A DNA stretch of 34,976 bases from Intoshia linei (lineage: Eukaryota; Orthonectida; Rhopaluridae). Below, in pieces: positions 25,401 through 30,169 of this stretch. Location of the stretch: the NCBI GenBank assembly GCA_001642005.1, contig LWCA01000274.1, positions 1 to 34,976 on the forward strand, given 5' to 3'. Numbering within the stretch: the first letter of the stretch is position 1; every line of letters begins with the position of its first letter. The notes beneath the pieces are model-generated. The model was not told the DNA's origin. It worked only from the letters and a program-made list of their open reading frames with translations, and ran no database searches. Made by a program: the position numbers and the translations under genes.

Positions 25401-27398
25401 TATTTTACGGGGTAAATAAATGTAGACACTTTTTGTAACGTTTTGAAAATGTTACTCTATATTATATTATACTATATTATATATCCTCAATAAACTAATA
25501 AAATATTAAAATTTATTTAAAACAGTCACTATATTTTGAATTTCTTCTTTTGTGAACAATTTTAATGCTTTTTTATATTTTTGTAATGCTAAAAGTAGAA
25601 TACCACTACTGTAATAGATCAGGAATTTTTCAATAAAGAATATAAAACTAAATCCATTTCAGTTACATTCAATTGATGAAAATTTACTTTCTAAGACTGT
25701 TAAATGTTCCAAATTTTATTTTCTAATGGATAATTCTTGAGTTTTCAGCATTTCTCTCCTTCAGATAGTAAAATTCCCCCAATTGAGAACCACTTATTTA
25801 AATAATCACATATTGATTTGAAATAAAAATTTATAAAATCATATTAAATTATTTTATTGGTCTATTGAGGATATATAAAATTTTTATTGTATTATTACTA
25901 TCTTAATTTCTCTTATATCATTAGAGTAACATTTTCGAAACGTTAGAAAAAGTGTCTACATTTATTTACCCCGTAAAATATTGTTTAAACACCAAAGAAC
26001 AATAATAACTATAATTTTCAAAGTTTTTTTTTTGATATTATAGAATAAAATCAATTGTACATGATTTAGCTGTACACGATATATTTAAATATACAAATTT
26101 TTTCAATTTTTCTCCACAAACGAAGCAGGAATTTAAGTTTTTGTATGAAAAAATTAAGAAAAACATGAAAATAAAGTTGAATTTAGCTATTTTTTGTTAA
26201 TTAGTTAATTGAGCAATACAACGTCGTTACTCACTTTTTTGAAAAACTGTTTTTAACATCGTGATCTGCATTCAAAAATACACCCCACCTAGCTACTCAG
26301 TTTTTTAAATTCTCAATATTTAAAAACGATGTGACACCCTACTGTACAGTGTACAGTCAGACTCGTCCATAATGAACCCTTAATGTCAGATTTTTGATAG
26401 ATTTATTATTAAACATTTTATCTGATTATAATATATTGGTATAATAATCATAATAATCGTTACACCACAATTTATATTTTGTTTTACCCAATTTTTATAG
26501 ATTTTGAAGACTCTTTAAGTTTTAAAAAACTTCCCTTAAAAACCCTACATATTTTGGACCCAAAATTATCTTCAAAATCTTTAAAAATTGGATGAAAAAA
26601 TTTTTCCTTAAAGAAACCACCAAAAATTTTGTCAAAAATCAATAATATCAAAATTAAAAACCATTTTTTCTAAATTAATTATAATTAATTTGAATAATTT
26701 GAATAAAATATTAACTTTCCTTAATCTTTTACATTGGTTAGTTACAATTTTACAAAAATGATTTACTATTAAAAAAATCATTATTGACGAGTCTGACTGT
26801 ATATTGAATTGTCAATCAAAAGTCTGAATTTAAACTCAATCGAATGTATCTTTATTGGTTTCTTCTTTTGGATGTCTACATTTTTTACGGTCTTGTAAGA
26901 TTTTTTACACCTACAGAAATATTTAGTTGAGAGTCAACTGCTGTGCTCACAAGGTTACAATCTAATTACCATATTTGGTGTATGTATTTGAACTAATCTT
27001 AATCATTATAGGAAGTGACAAGAGCCCACAAAGGATGGGCATTAGATATGGTACACATGCAAAACGAAGTGCTGCGTATAGCCAAGGATGACGTAAAAGA
27101 ATCACCTCTAGAAGGTGTTTACGTTCATGGATTGTATTTAGAAGGGGCAAGTTGGGACAGAAGAGGCTGTAGATTAATACAACCTAAACCAAAAATTTTA
27201 TATGAAAACCTACCTCTCGTACACATTTATGCAATAAATTCGATTGTAACTGTGGATAACAAAATGTATCCTTGTCCAATATATAAAAAACCACGACGAA
27301 CAGATTTAACCTACATTTCTACCATTTACCTCAAAACGAACGTTCCACCTCAAACTTGGATCTTACGTGGGGTTGCATTATTATGTGATATAAAATAA
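1294..27398 (+). CDS. DNAH5/DNAH8: Axonemal dynein heavy chain, DNAH5/DNAH8 (outer-arm gamma) class; 23 exons, 5' partial
   Basis: Motor subunit of the axonemal outer dynein arm: an AAA+ ATPase that slides doublet microtubules in sperm flagella and cilia. The spliced model joins 1294..1407, 1572..1679, 1727..2048, 2088..2374, 2480..2737, 2787..2993, 3044..3367, 4653..5073, 5417..5862, 6071..6272, 6480..6715, 6956..7038, 7433..7568, 8345..10735, 11327..14273, 14884..17811, 17847..17953, 18273..18545, 19358..19464, 19523..19678, 23445..23781, 23826..24011 and 27012..27398. All junctions are GT-AG with compatible phases; the sum is 12,963 nt (4,320 residues plus stop). Order: tail (residues 1 to ~1050), linker, AAA1-4 with P-loops at residues ~1677, 1959, 2287 and 2650, stalk ~2890-3215, AAA5-6, C-terminal domain. 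The end, [13 protein letters not shown], is typical of DNAH5/8. Family length is ~4,600, so ~300-400 N-terminal residues lie upstream. In Drosophila this class includes kl-3 and CG9492. I cannot separate DNAH5 from DNAH8 by eye. Confidence 0.96.
1572..1679 (+). CDS. DNAH5/DNAH8: Dynein exon 2 of window (tail)
   Basis: Residues 39-74, phase 0/0. The peptide includes [20 protein letters not shown] followed by FVK, matching the family's 'IRMIHSISRYYNTSE.MTSLFVK' block. The intron after it is only 47 bp. Confidence 0.9.
1727..2048 (+). CDS. DNAH5/DNAH8: Dynein exon 3 of window (tail)
   Basis: Residues 75-181. It begins [14 protein letters not shown] and includes [19 protein letters not shown], the highly conserved '[12 protein letters not shown]' tail motif. 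It ends inside a Gly codon (phase 1). A locally repeated [10 protein letters not shown] stretch (about 1885..1918) replaces a lysine-rich linker in vertebrate relatives. Confidence 0.92.
2088..2374 (+). CDS. DNAH5/DNAH8: Dynein exon 4 of window (tail)
   Basis: Residues 182-277. It contains [16 protein letters not shown], matching the family 'IKKK.Y.FLDQR...F' motif. The first two bases complete the Gly codon split by the preceding 39-bp intron. The donor is at 2375. Confidence 0.92.
2480..2737 (+). CDS. DNAH5/DNAH8: Dynein exon 5 of window (tail)
   Basis: Residues 278-363. Contains [20 protein letters not shown] and then [20 protein letters not shown], the 'I.WAR.L...I..PM' and 'Y.R.AK...E.E' hallmarks of the DHC_N1 domain. 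Phase 0 at both ends. Confidence 0.93.
2787..2993 (+). CDS. DNAH5/DNAH8: Dynein exon 6 of window (tail)
   Basis: Residues 364-432, phase 0/0. Includes [20 protein letters not shown], matching 'SLLV..P.T....VNFDP' of axonemal heavy chains. Introns of 49 and 50 bp flank it. Confidence 0.93.
3044..3367 (+). CDS. DNAH5/DNAH8: Dynein exon 7 of window (tail)
   Basis: Residues 433-540. Contains [20 protein letters not shown], the 'PGL..L.W.SL.I..Y' motif, followed by a helical stretch ending HEFIETTE. Phase 0/0. The next intron is 1,285 bp. Confidence 0.93.
3368..4652 (+). other. Dynein intron (1,285 bp) with short tandem repeat units
   Basis: A+T-rich intron between the exons ending HEFIETTE and starting MLCKSG. 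Near 4397..4560 are two tandem copies of a ~75-100 bp unit (T-run, then ACTAAACCGTAAATGGGAGG or ACCGGACCGTAAAGGGAAGG, then T-run). Otherwise nothing is recognised. Confidence 0.7.
4653..5073 (+). CDS. DNAH5/DNAH8: Dynein exon 8 of window (tail)
   Basis: Residues 541-680. It starts [20 protein letters not shown] (an internal Met, not the initiator) and continues the 'AVQELV.LL' helix. A poorly conserved acidic/Asn-rich loop follows, then [13 protein letters not shown]. The donor at 5074 leaves G, which joins AC of the next exon to make Asp, matching the family's '.R(D/Q)(S/T)' stretch. The exact 3' end rests on that phase argument. Confidence 0.88.
5074..5416 (+). other. Dynein intron (343 bp)
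   Basis: Phase-1 intron, A+T-rich throughout. No repeat or coding signal recognised. Confidence 0.8.
5417..5862 (+). CDS. DNAH5/DNAH8: Dynein exon 9 of window (tail)
   Basis: Residues 681-829. Contains [20 protein letters not shown] (the family 'LAIPNI.M.P.LE.VQ...N' block) and ends [14 protein letters not shown]. The variable middle carries a basic patch, [17 protein letters not shown]. The donor is at 5863, phase 0. Confidence 0.92.
6071..6272 (+). CDS. DNAH5/DNAH8: Dynein exon 10 of window (tail)
   Basis: Residues 830-896. Reads [20 protein letters not shown] then [14 protein letters not shown], matching the 'F..Y..IW' and 'EPEY...G...L.T' blocks. Ends in phase 1 and is completed by AT of the next exon (Asp). 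Confidence 0.9.
6480..6715 (+). CDS. DNAH5/DNAH8: Dynein exon 11 of window (tail)
   Basis: Residues 897-975. Contains [20 protein letters not shown] and the following [11 protein letters not shown], almost the family consensus 'L.RPI.DLDDIR..M.AL...R...I.ID....PIE'. Phase 0 at its 3' end. Confidence 0.93.
6956..7038 (+). CDS. DNAH5/DNAH8: Dynein exon 12 of window (tail)
   Basis: Residues 976-1002, a short exon encoding [20 protein letters not shown] then VDSMRYSW. This is the 'ESY..L......EE...VD.L.Y.W' block that follows PIE. Splits a Trp codon (phase 2). Confidence 0.87.
7039..7432 (+). other. Dynein intron (394 bp)
   Basis: Phase-2 intron inside a Trp codon. It holds weak copies of the CTTAAAGGG/CCCTTGAA repeat wording seen in other introns. 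No coding signal. Confidence 0.75.
7433..7568 (+). CDS. DNAH5/DNAH8: Dynein exon 13 of window (tail)
   Basis: Residues 1003-1048. Completes the Trp codon, then [20 protein letters not shown], equivalent to the family's 'WEKLL..A..VQ..L...QP.F'. The donor at 7569 is phase 0. It joins exon 8345 to give T-KGPM, like the family 'GPMV.GL.P..A'. Confidence 0.87.
7569..8344 (+). other. Dynein intron (776 bp) with TA-rich simple sequence
   Basis: Around 7680..7850 lies a low-complexity stretch of TAT, ATTATT and TATATA runs. The rest is A+T-rich and unremarkable. Confidence 0.75.
8345..10735 (+). CDS. DNAH5/DNAH8: Dynein exon 14 of window: linker and AAA1
   Basis: Residues 1049-1845, a 2,391-nt exon. 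It encodes the linker (DHC_N2; for example [18 protein letters not shown] and [18 protein letters not shown]-like text) and then AAA1, the main ATPase site. Visible parts of AAA1 are Walker A GPAGTGKT at 10229..10252, sensor-region [15 protein letters not shown], Walker B CFDEFNRI from 10379, and [19 protein letters not shown]. Nothing is missing from the catalytic set. The acceptor AG is at 8343-8344, chosen because it keeps [10 protein letters not shown] in frame. Confidence 0.97.
10736..11326 (+). other. Dynein intron (591 bp) containing a ~36-nt palindrome
   Basis: Separates the linker/AAA1 exon from the AAA2-AAA4 exon. Near 10998..11035 an almost perfect palindrome (AATAAAAGTAGTATATAATT and its mirror) could form a hairpin. 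No transposon or coding homology recognised. Confidence 0.75.
11327..14273 (+). CDS. DNAH5/DNAH8: Dynein exon 15 of window: AAA2-AAA4
   Basis: Residues 1846-2827, 2,947 nt. Begins [19 protein letters not shown]-loops: AAA2 GPSGSGKT at 11666..11689, AAA3 GESGTAKT at 12650..12673, AAA4 GVGGSGKQ at 13739..13762. AAA2 has [22 protein letters not shown]3 has FIDDINMP, and AAA4 has [17 protein letters not shown]. An acidic EEGDDDDFD loop lies at ~13524..13550. Ends in phase 1 at 14273; the G joins AA to make Glu. Confidence 0.97.
14274..14883 (+). other. Dynein intron (610 bp)
   Basis: A+T-rich intron between the AAA4 exon and the stalk exon. No recognisable repeat or coding sequence. Confidence 0.8.
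14884..17811 (+). CDS. DNAH5/DNAH8: Dynein exon 16 of window: stalk, microtubule-binding domain, AAA5, most of AAA6
   Basis: Residues 2828-3803, 2,928 nt. Coiled-coil CC1 spans ~15080..15390 (heptad-like, K/E/A-rich). The microtubule-binding domain is near 15394..15750 ([20 protein letters not shown] and then [11 protein letters not shown]). CC2 spans ~15753..16050, with the [10 protein letters not shown] motif at its end. AAA5 shows [23 protein letters not shown]6 shows [19 protein letters not shown] and [20 protein letters not shown]. The donor at 17812 is phase 1. Confidence 0.97.
17847..17953 (+). CDS. DNAH5/DNAH8: Dynein exon 17 of window (AAA6 end)
   Basis: Residues 3804-3839. Reads [20 protein letters not shown] then [15 protein letters not shown], the family 'F.LW.TTE....FPI..LQ' block. 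Entered through a 35-bp intron, with the Ile codon split A|TT. Confidence 0.94.
17954..18272 (+). other. Dynein intron (319 bp)
   Basis: Between ...PITFLQ and [10 protein letters not shown]. Nothing specific is seen. Confidence 0.8.
18273..18545 (+). CDS. DNAH5/DNAH8: Dynein exon 18 of window (C-terminal region)
   Basis: Residues 3840-3930. Contains [40 protein letters not shown] and [14 protein letters not shown], all diagnostic of dynein heavy chain C-terminal regions. Phase 0/0. Confidence 0.96.
18546..19357 (+). other. Dynein intron (812 bp)
   Basis: Mostly unique A+T-rich sequence. Near 19070..19130 it holds an inverted weak match (ACCAACCCTTAAGCCTTAAG) to the T-run/AAAGGG repeat units of other introns. 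Confidence 0.7.
19358..19464 (+). CDS. DNAH5/DNAH8: Dynein exon 19 of window (C-terminal region)
   Basis: Residues 3931-3965. Reads [20 protein letters not shown] and then [12 protein letters not shown], the conserved '[20 protein letters not shown]' motif. Ends in phase 2 inside a Trp codon. Confidence 0.95.
19523..19678 (+). CDS. DNAH5/DNAH8: Dynein exon 20 of window (C-terminal region)
   Basis: Residues 3966-4017. Ends with [15 protein letters not shown], an invariant dynein motif. The donor at 19679 leaves AC, completed by A at 23445 (Thr), before a 3,766-bp intron. Confidence 0.95.
20019..20125 (-). pseudogene. Possible C-terminal scrap of the same pogo/Tigger-like transposase
   Basis: The minus-strand frame reads [20 protein letters not shown] followed by EDVISTEM. 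The acidic 'D.DAL.....L......' pattern is like the C-terminal tail of Tigger/jerky transposases. It lies on the same strand and in the right order relative to the catalytic scrap at 21190..21445. Short and weak on its own. Confidence 0.4.
20198..21760. repeat. Foldback element built from ~21-bp repeats
   Basis: Left arm near 20198..20330 begins TTTATACCATTTCACTATCA. The right arm, read as reverse complement from about 21760 back to 21640, begins TTTATACCATTTCACTATCG and continues in step. A further stretch at about 20550..20640 has the rest of the right-arm sequence in left-arm orientation. Both arms consist of loosely repeated units around CAATGTGATAATAATTACAA. Confidence 0.7.
21190..21445 (-). 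pseudogene. pogo/Tigger-like (DDE_1) transposase fragment
   Basis: On the minus strand, in more than one frame, one reads NETGLYYK, then KTLASSEI, then [17 protein letters not shown]. This order follows the DDE_1 catalytic core of pogo/Tigger/jerky proteins ('NADETGL.Y..LP..TLA...' then 'VTVL.C.N.TG.EK..LLVIGKS'). Frameshifts and stops interrupt it, so it is a fossil. The catalytic Asp-Glu context (DET) has already lost its first Asp in this reading. Confidence 0.65.
21830..22490. repeat. Inverted repeat pair of ~95-100 bp
   Basis: About 21830..21925 (TTATTTCTCCACCAACACGG, ATTACTGAAAGAAAATGAAT...) is repeated inverted at about 22385..22490. This gives ~95 bp arms around a ~460 bp spacer. It lies inside the larger 19758..22873 element. 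It could be the ends of a nested non-autonomous element, or foldback debris. Confidence 0.65.
22981..23230. repeat. Dispersed repeat, copy 1
   Basis: Starts AGGGTCATATGGACCACCCT and ends near GGTTCTCTACGGCTCTG. Its order of words (ATGAGGG, TTTAATTTATTAAT, AAAATTTCTTAA, a TTTTTAGA.AAT segment, GGGTCTACTG.TGG.TCTC.ACG) is the same as at 31490..31735. The copies share no coding sequence that I recognise. Confidence 0.7.
23292..23322. repeat. Perfect 14-bp hairpin in intron
   Basis: ATATTATGTAACTT (23292..23305), spacer TAA, then its exact reverse complement (23309..23322). It lies about 120 bp before the acceptor of the exon at 23445. Function unknown. Confidence 0.75.
23445..23781 (+). CDS. 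DNAH5/DNAH8: Dynein exon 21 of window (C-terminal region)
   Basis: Residues 4018-4130. Contains [20 protein letters not shown] and [20 protein letters not shown]. The IQPKDSGG stretch and the [15 protein letters not shown] block are typical of DNAH5/8. Donor at 23782, phase 0. Confidence 0.96.
23826..24011 (+). CDS. DNAH5/DNAH8: Dynein exon 22 of window (C-terminal region)
   Basis: Residues 4131-4192. Reads [20 protein letters not shown] and then [20 protein letters not shown], near-consensus for the dynein C-terminal domain. Entered through a 44-bp intron; followed by a 3,000-bp intron. Confidence 0.96.
24319..24544. mobile_element. hAT-type MITE with 8-bp target site duplication
   Basis: The left tip is CAGTGTTTC and the right tip GAAACACTG. 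The 8 bp before (GTTTAGAT, 24311..24318) and after (GTTTAAAT, 24545..24552) differ at one base. They fit the hAT preference for nTnTAGAn-like targets. Total length 226 bp; no coding capacity. Confidence 0.85.
24556..24632. mobile_element. hAT-like element end (partial)
   Basis: TGTCAGACTCAATTTGCTTG, then GCGGGCCAAATTTGAC and GCGGGCGGCACC. This GC-rich 'GCGGGCCAAATTTG...GCGGGC' text resembles a class of hAT ends. The matching opposite end was not found before 25017. Confidence 0.4.
25033..26344. mobile_element. 1.3-kb long-hairpin DNA element (Tc1/mariner/pogo-type, TA target site)
   Basis: Begins CAGTAGGATGTCACAT and ends ATGTGACACCCTACTG, flanked by TA at 25031-25032 and 26345-26346. The inverted arms are ~480 bp each (left to about 25510, right from about 25845), leaving a ~340-bp loop, so almost three quarters of the element is self-complementary. 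The minus strand of the loop at ~25506..25592 has a 28-codon open run ending in a stop ([20 protein letters not shown]...). It could be a transposase tail, but I could not assign it. Confidence 0.8.
26354..26799. mobile_element. TA-flanked MITE (446 bp) abutting the hairpin element
   Basis: Starts CAGTCAGACTCGTCCATAAT and ends with the near-exact inverted copy ATTATTGACGAGTCTGACTG. It is flanked by TA at 26352-26353 and 26800-26801. TIRs are about 24 bp with one mismatch in the first 20. No transposase. The TA target and CAGT tip suggest a Tc1/mariner or pogo superfamily source. Confidence 0.8.
27012..27398 (+). CDS. DNAH5/DNAH8: Dynein last exon (C-terminal domain and stop)
   Basis: Residues 4193-4320 plus TAA. 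Starts [14 protein letters not shown]; contains [20 protein letters not shown] and [15 protein letters not shown]; ends [13 protein letters not shown]. No frameshift or premature stop. Confidence 0.97.
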   Translation, partial: EVTRAHKGWALDMVHMQNEVLRIAKDDVKESPLEGVYVHGLYLEGASWDRRGCRLIQPKPKILYENLPLVHIYAINSIVTVDNKMYPCPIYKKPRRTDLTYISTIYLKTNVPPQTWILRGVALLCDIK

Positions 27399-27457
27399 TC
27401 AAATACTATATTCACTTTTTGATCAACTATAAATTTTATATAATGAAATTTTTTTGA

Positions 27458-27463
27458 AATAAA
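27458..27463 (+). terminator. Candidate polyadenylation signal of the dynein gene
   Basis: An AATAAA hexamer lies about 60 bp after the dynein stop codon, in a good position for cleavage and polyadenylation. In DNA this A+T rich the hexamer is common, so this is positional inference only. Confidence 0.5.
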
Positions 27464-27726
27464 TGTTTATCTATTATTGTGCTAAATTTTAACATTAACG
27501 ATAAAAGTTTTCGCTAGCCCTAATTTTTTTTTAGATAATAATAATGAATTAAACCTGTAGGAGATTTAAATAGTTTGGACTGCAAAAACTCTTAAATTAG
27601 ATCCTTAATAGTATTAAAAATTTCTATAAATTCTAAATTAGTATCAGATTTAAAAATGTGTATTTTAAATTGTTAAAATTTTATAAAAGTCACGTAAATG
27701 AGATTTGACGATTTGTTATTACAATA

Positions 27727-27862
27727 CAGTATTCTCTCCACAACTCGCCAACTCTATAAATTGCCAATTCTGCATTTCGCCCTTAATTTAAAATATAAAA
27801 TTAAAAGTATCTCGCCAATTTTTTGTAAATCCCAAGAACGGCGAGTTATAAAGAGAATATTG
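27727..27862. mobile_element. Small TA-flanked MITE (136 bp)
   Basis: The left end is CAGTATTCTCTCCACAACTC then GCC. The right end, reverse complemented, is CAATATTCTCTTTATAACTC then GCC. That is 23-bp TIRs with about four mismatches. TA dinucleotides flank both sides (27725-27726, 27863-27864). A related internal piece (ACTCGCCATTAATTATAATA) is seen at about 29462..29510. Confidence 0.75.
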
Positions 27863-28088
27863 TAATTATAATCTTTGAACTATAACTTGGATATATTGAA
27901 ACATTCAAAATATTTGATAATATAATTCGTATTAAAATTTATAACTACATTTTATGTAATCTGATTTTTGTCGTATATAATGAGAATTAAAGCATGTTAA
28001 TGAATGAGAGCAATGAACCATTAAATAAATGTAAATGAATTTAAATGATTAGCATTTTATTAATTCAAAAAAAATTGTTATCACAGGA

Positions 28089-29316
28089 ATGTATCAATTT
28101 GAATTGACTTTAACTGTCTTTTATGAGTCCATCAAAGAAGTAATAAATTTATCTGTAATAAATAGTACTTGTCCAGGAAAATACAAAACCATATATAAAT
28201 CAAATGTCAGTCAAAGCTTGGCACCACATAAAATTAATATAGCGTATGTGTACGGTTTAGTTCAAGTTTTATATATACAGATTGAAAGAGGTACAAATCA
28301 AAATTACTACAGATCATTTCCGTATGAAAATATTATTCAAAATAAATACACCAAATACGAATTTATCGAGCAAGTAAATATACCCAATAAATTTGATTTA
28401 AAGATTCAAATTATGTGTAAACGTTTGAAAGGTTTTTAATTCTTTATTTACTATCATCTTACCGATTAATTCAATTCGGTTCGGCGAATCTGGGAGAATA
28501 GAGGCATTGATTTATTTAAATTTACCATGTTTTAGAAGAAATCATGCAAACCCCTCAAAATAACATTGATGATAATTTCATGCATTTAATGGCGAATTTG
28601 AAATTACAAATGTTTGTAAGTGCTGATTTCAAACTACTAGACACATCAAATAACCGACATGAAAATTATTTGCATGCCATAGAATTATATGAAAATCATT
28701 TAAATGCAATTGCTCCATTGGTTCATATTCTCAGCCATATTGACAATGATGGGTAATTTTAACAAAGACTTGATTTGTGGCAATATAATTAAAACAATTT
28801 AGATTGATAAAAATAAACTATGGACTAATTGAATACATGGATTGCTTTTCAGCAATTGCATTTGATATAGAGAAAACCACCTTTATGGAAAAGTACATTA
28901 AATGTTTATTAATAAAAAAGTATTATGCAGATTACAAAAATATGCATTTTACGAAACGTGTAAATCAAGTAACAGGACAATTATTATCTATGCACAAATC
29001 TAATCATGTGGGGAATAATCTACATTATGCAGTTTTAATTATTTTATTAGACGATAAAATTGAGGATTTCCAATCTCTTTTAATTAAAATAAAAGAAATT
29101 GTTCAATTACCAATATCAATCATTTTTTTTGATGTAGATGATTGTAACAAGATCAATGCAGAATCATTTAATTTTCAATGCAATGTACAATTCTTACCAT
29201 TAGAATGTACAAAAATTAGTCAAAATCTAAAAGAATATTCCAACGATTTAACAACACTTGTATTTTCAAATATTCGCAAACAAATAATACAATATTCTCA
29301 AGGGTTAAATAAATAA
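28089..29316 (+). CDS. Divergent copine-like protein (one C2-like segment + vWA-like copine domain), 3 exons
   Basis: Exons 28089..28431, 28536..28752 and 28803..29316 (GT-AG; phases 1 and 2) sum to 1,074 nt, 357 residues. Copines are Ca2+-dependent phospholipid-binding proteins with two C2 domains and a C-terminal vWA-like domain. Residues ~1-100 fit a C2 fold pattern, with conserved hydrophobics such as KTIYKSNVSQSLAPHKINIA. From ~residue 130 on, the vWA-like part follows copine order: LKLQMFVSADF (strand 1), ENYLHAIELYE, then LIILLDDKIEDF and LPISIIFFDVD, and a C-terminal VQFLPL. The MIDAS 'DFTASN' is DFKLLD here and 'TDG' is LDD, so metal binding is probably lost. Typical copines have ~530-560 residues; a second C2 is absent or lies in unseen exons. 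ATG 28089 is chosen because no upstream coding exon is visible. Confidence 0.7.
28432..28535 (+). other. Intron 1 of the copine-like gene (104 bp)
   Basis: The donor GT at 28432 and acceptor AG at 28534-28535 join G|AA into Glu (KRLK-E-EIMQ). This keeps the reading frame open across both exons. Confidence 0.7.
28753..28802 (+). other. Intron 2 of the copine-like gene (50 bp)
   Basis: The donor GT at 28753 and acceptor AG at 28801-28802 join GG|A into Gly (HIDNDG-LIKINYG), which aligns with copine 'DYDSD..F..FGFG'. It is as short as the dynein mini-introns. Confidence 0.7.
29311..29316 (+). terminator. AATAAA overlapping the copine-like stop codon region
   Basis: The last codons and stop (AATAAATAAAATC) contain overlapping AATAAA/TAAA words. 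If used, the 3' UTR would be only a few tens of bases long. Positional inference only. Confidence 0.35.
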
Positions 29317-29847
29317 AATCATTTATTTCTTTCGAATTTGTTATCATATATTAAACATGAAAAAATTTAAATATAATTCACATCATAAGATATAATATAT
29401 GATTTATATTCAGTCTCACCAAAGTTAGTTCTTTAAAATTATGAACTACTATGAATTAAAATCACAACTCGCTAACTAGTTAACTCGCCATTAATTATAA
29501 TATAAAACTAAAAGTTTCAAAAACATTATTTACCATTTTCCAATATTTGTTTATACAATTGTGTAAATTGAAATATTCAAAAAATTATTTATATATTATT
29601 GCGAACATACAACATGAAACCAATACATTTTGGAGTAGCTGCAATGGGCGCCTCGGTAATTGACTCGTTTACATATTATGCAAAATGTACATAGTATTGT
29701 ATATTAGGGTGGCAATTTTTTTTTATTTTAAGTGTATCAAAAATATTATTTAAAATCACCAATTAACCCTTTCACTGTCTGTGTATTCTATACTATACAC
29801 AGCAATTTCACTTCACACGTCTGTGTATTCTATGATATACACTAGGG
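29317..29847. other. Intergenic A+T-rich region with repeat pieces
   Basis: Holds a fragment related to the 27727..27862 MITE (about 29462..29510) and a piggyBac-like end at 29763. No gene seen. Confidence 0.6.
29763..29847. mobile_element. piggyBac-like terminus (partial)
   Basis: TTAA followed by CCCTTTCACTGTCTG is the typical tip of piggyBac-family MITEs (TTAA target, CCCTTT..CTG). It is followed by an imperfect duplicated segment, TCTGTGTATTCTATACTATA and GTCTGTGTATTCTATGATAT. The opposite end was not found. The hAT element at 29848 interrupts or abuts it. Confidence 0.5.
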
Positions 29848-30169
29848 CAGTGGTTCTTAACCGGGGGTACATGCACCCCTTGGGGTGCATAATCAATTTT
29901 TTAAATTACATTAATTATTAATTAATTAATTTTTTTCTAAATGAGTGAAATTACATAATTGATATTTTTATTATCAACAAAAAGATTAGATATAAGACAT
30001 AATTTCATCTTGGTAATACTTATTAAGTTAAGTTAATAATTAAGGCTCTTTCAATTTATTCACAATCATTTAATAATCAAATTAATTTTGTATTTTCAAC
30101 TTTTTTTAAGTATACAAATTATGTATTTTAATATATAAATTATCATAGAGTTTTTAACCTTTTCTAAAG

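Larger units (their letters stand above)
24012..27011 (+). other. Large dynein intron (3,000 bp) with four DNA-transposon derivatives
   Basis: Lies between ...[10 protein letters not shown] and EVTRAHKGW. Contents in order: a hAT MITE (24319..24544), a hAT-like end at ~24556..24630, a long hairpin element (25033..26344), and an abutting TA-flanked MITE (26354..26799). Confidence 0.85.
27399..28086. other. Intergenic region between the dynein and copine-like genes
   Basis: Contains the dynein 3' UTR signal and one small MITE (27727..27862). I saw no clear promoter element for the copine-like gene. The AG at 28085-28086 before its ATG could be a splice acceptor after an untranslated first exon. 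Confidence 0.6.
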
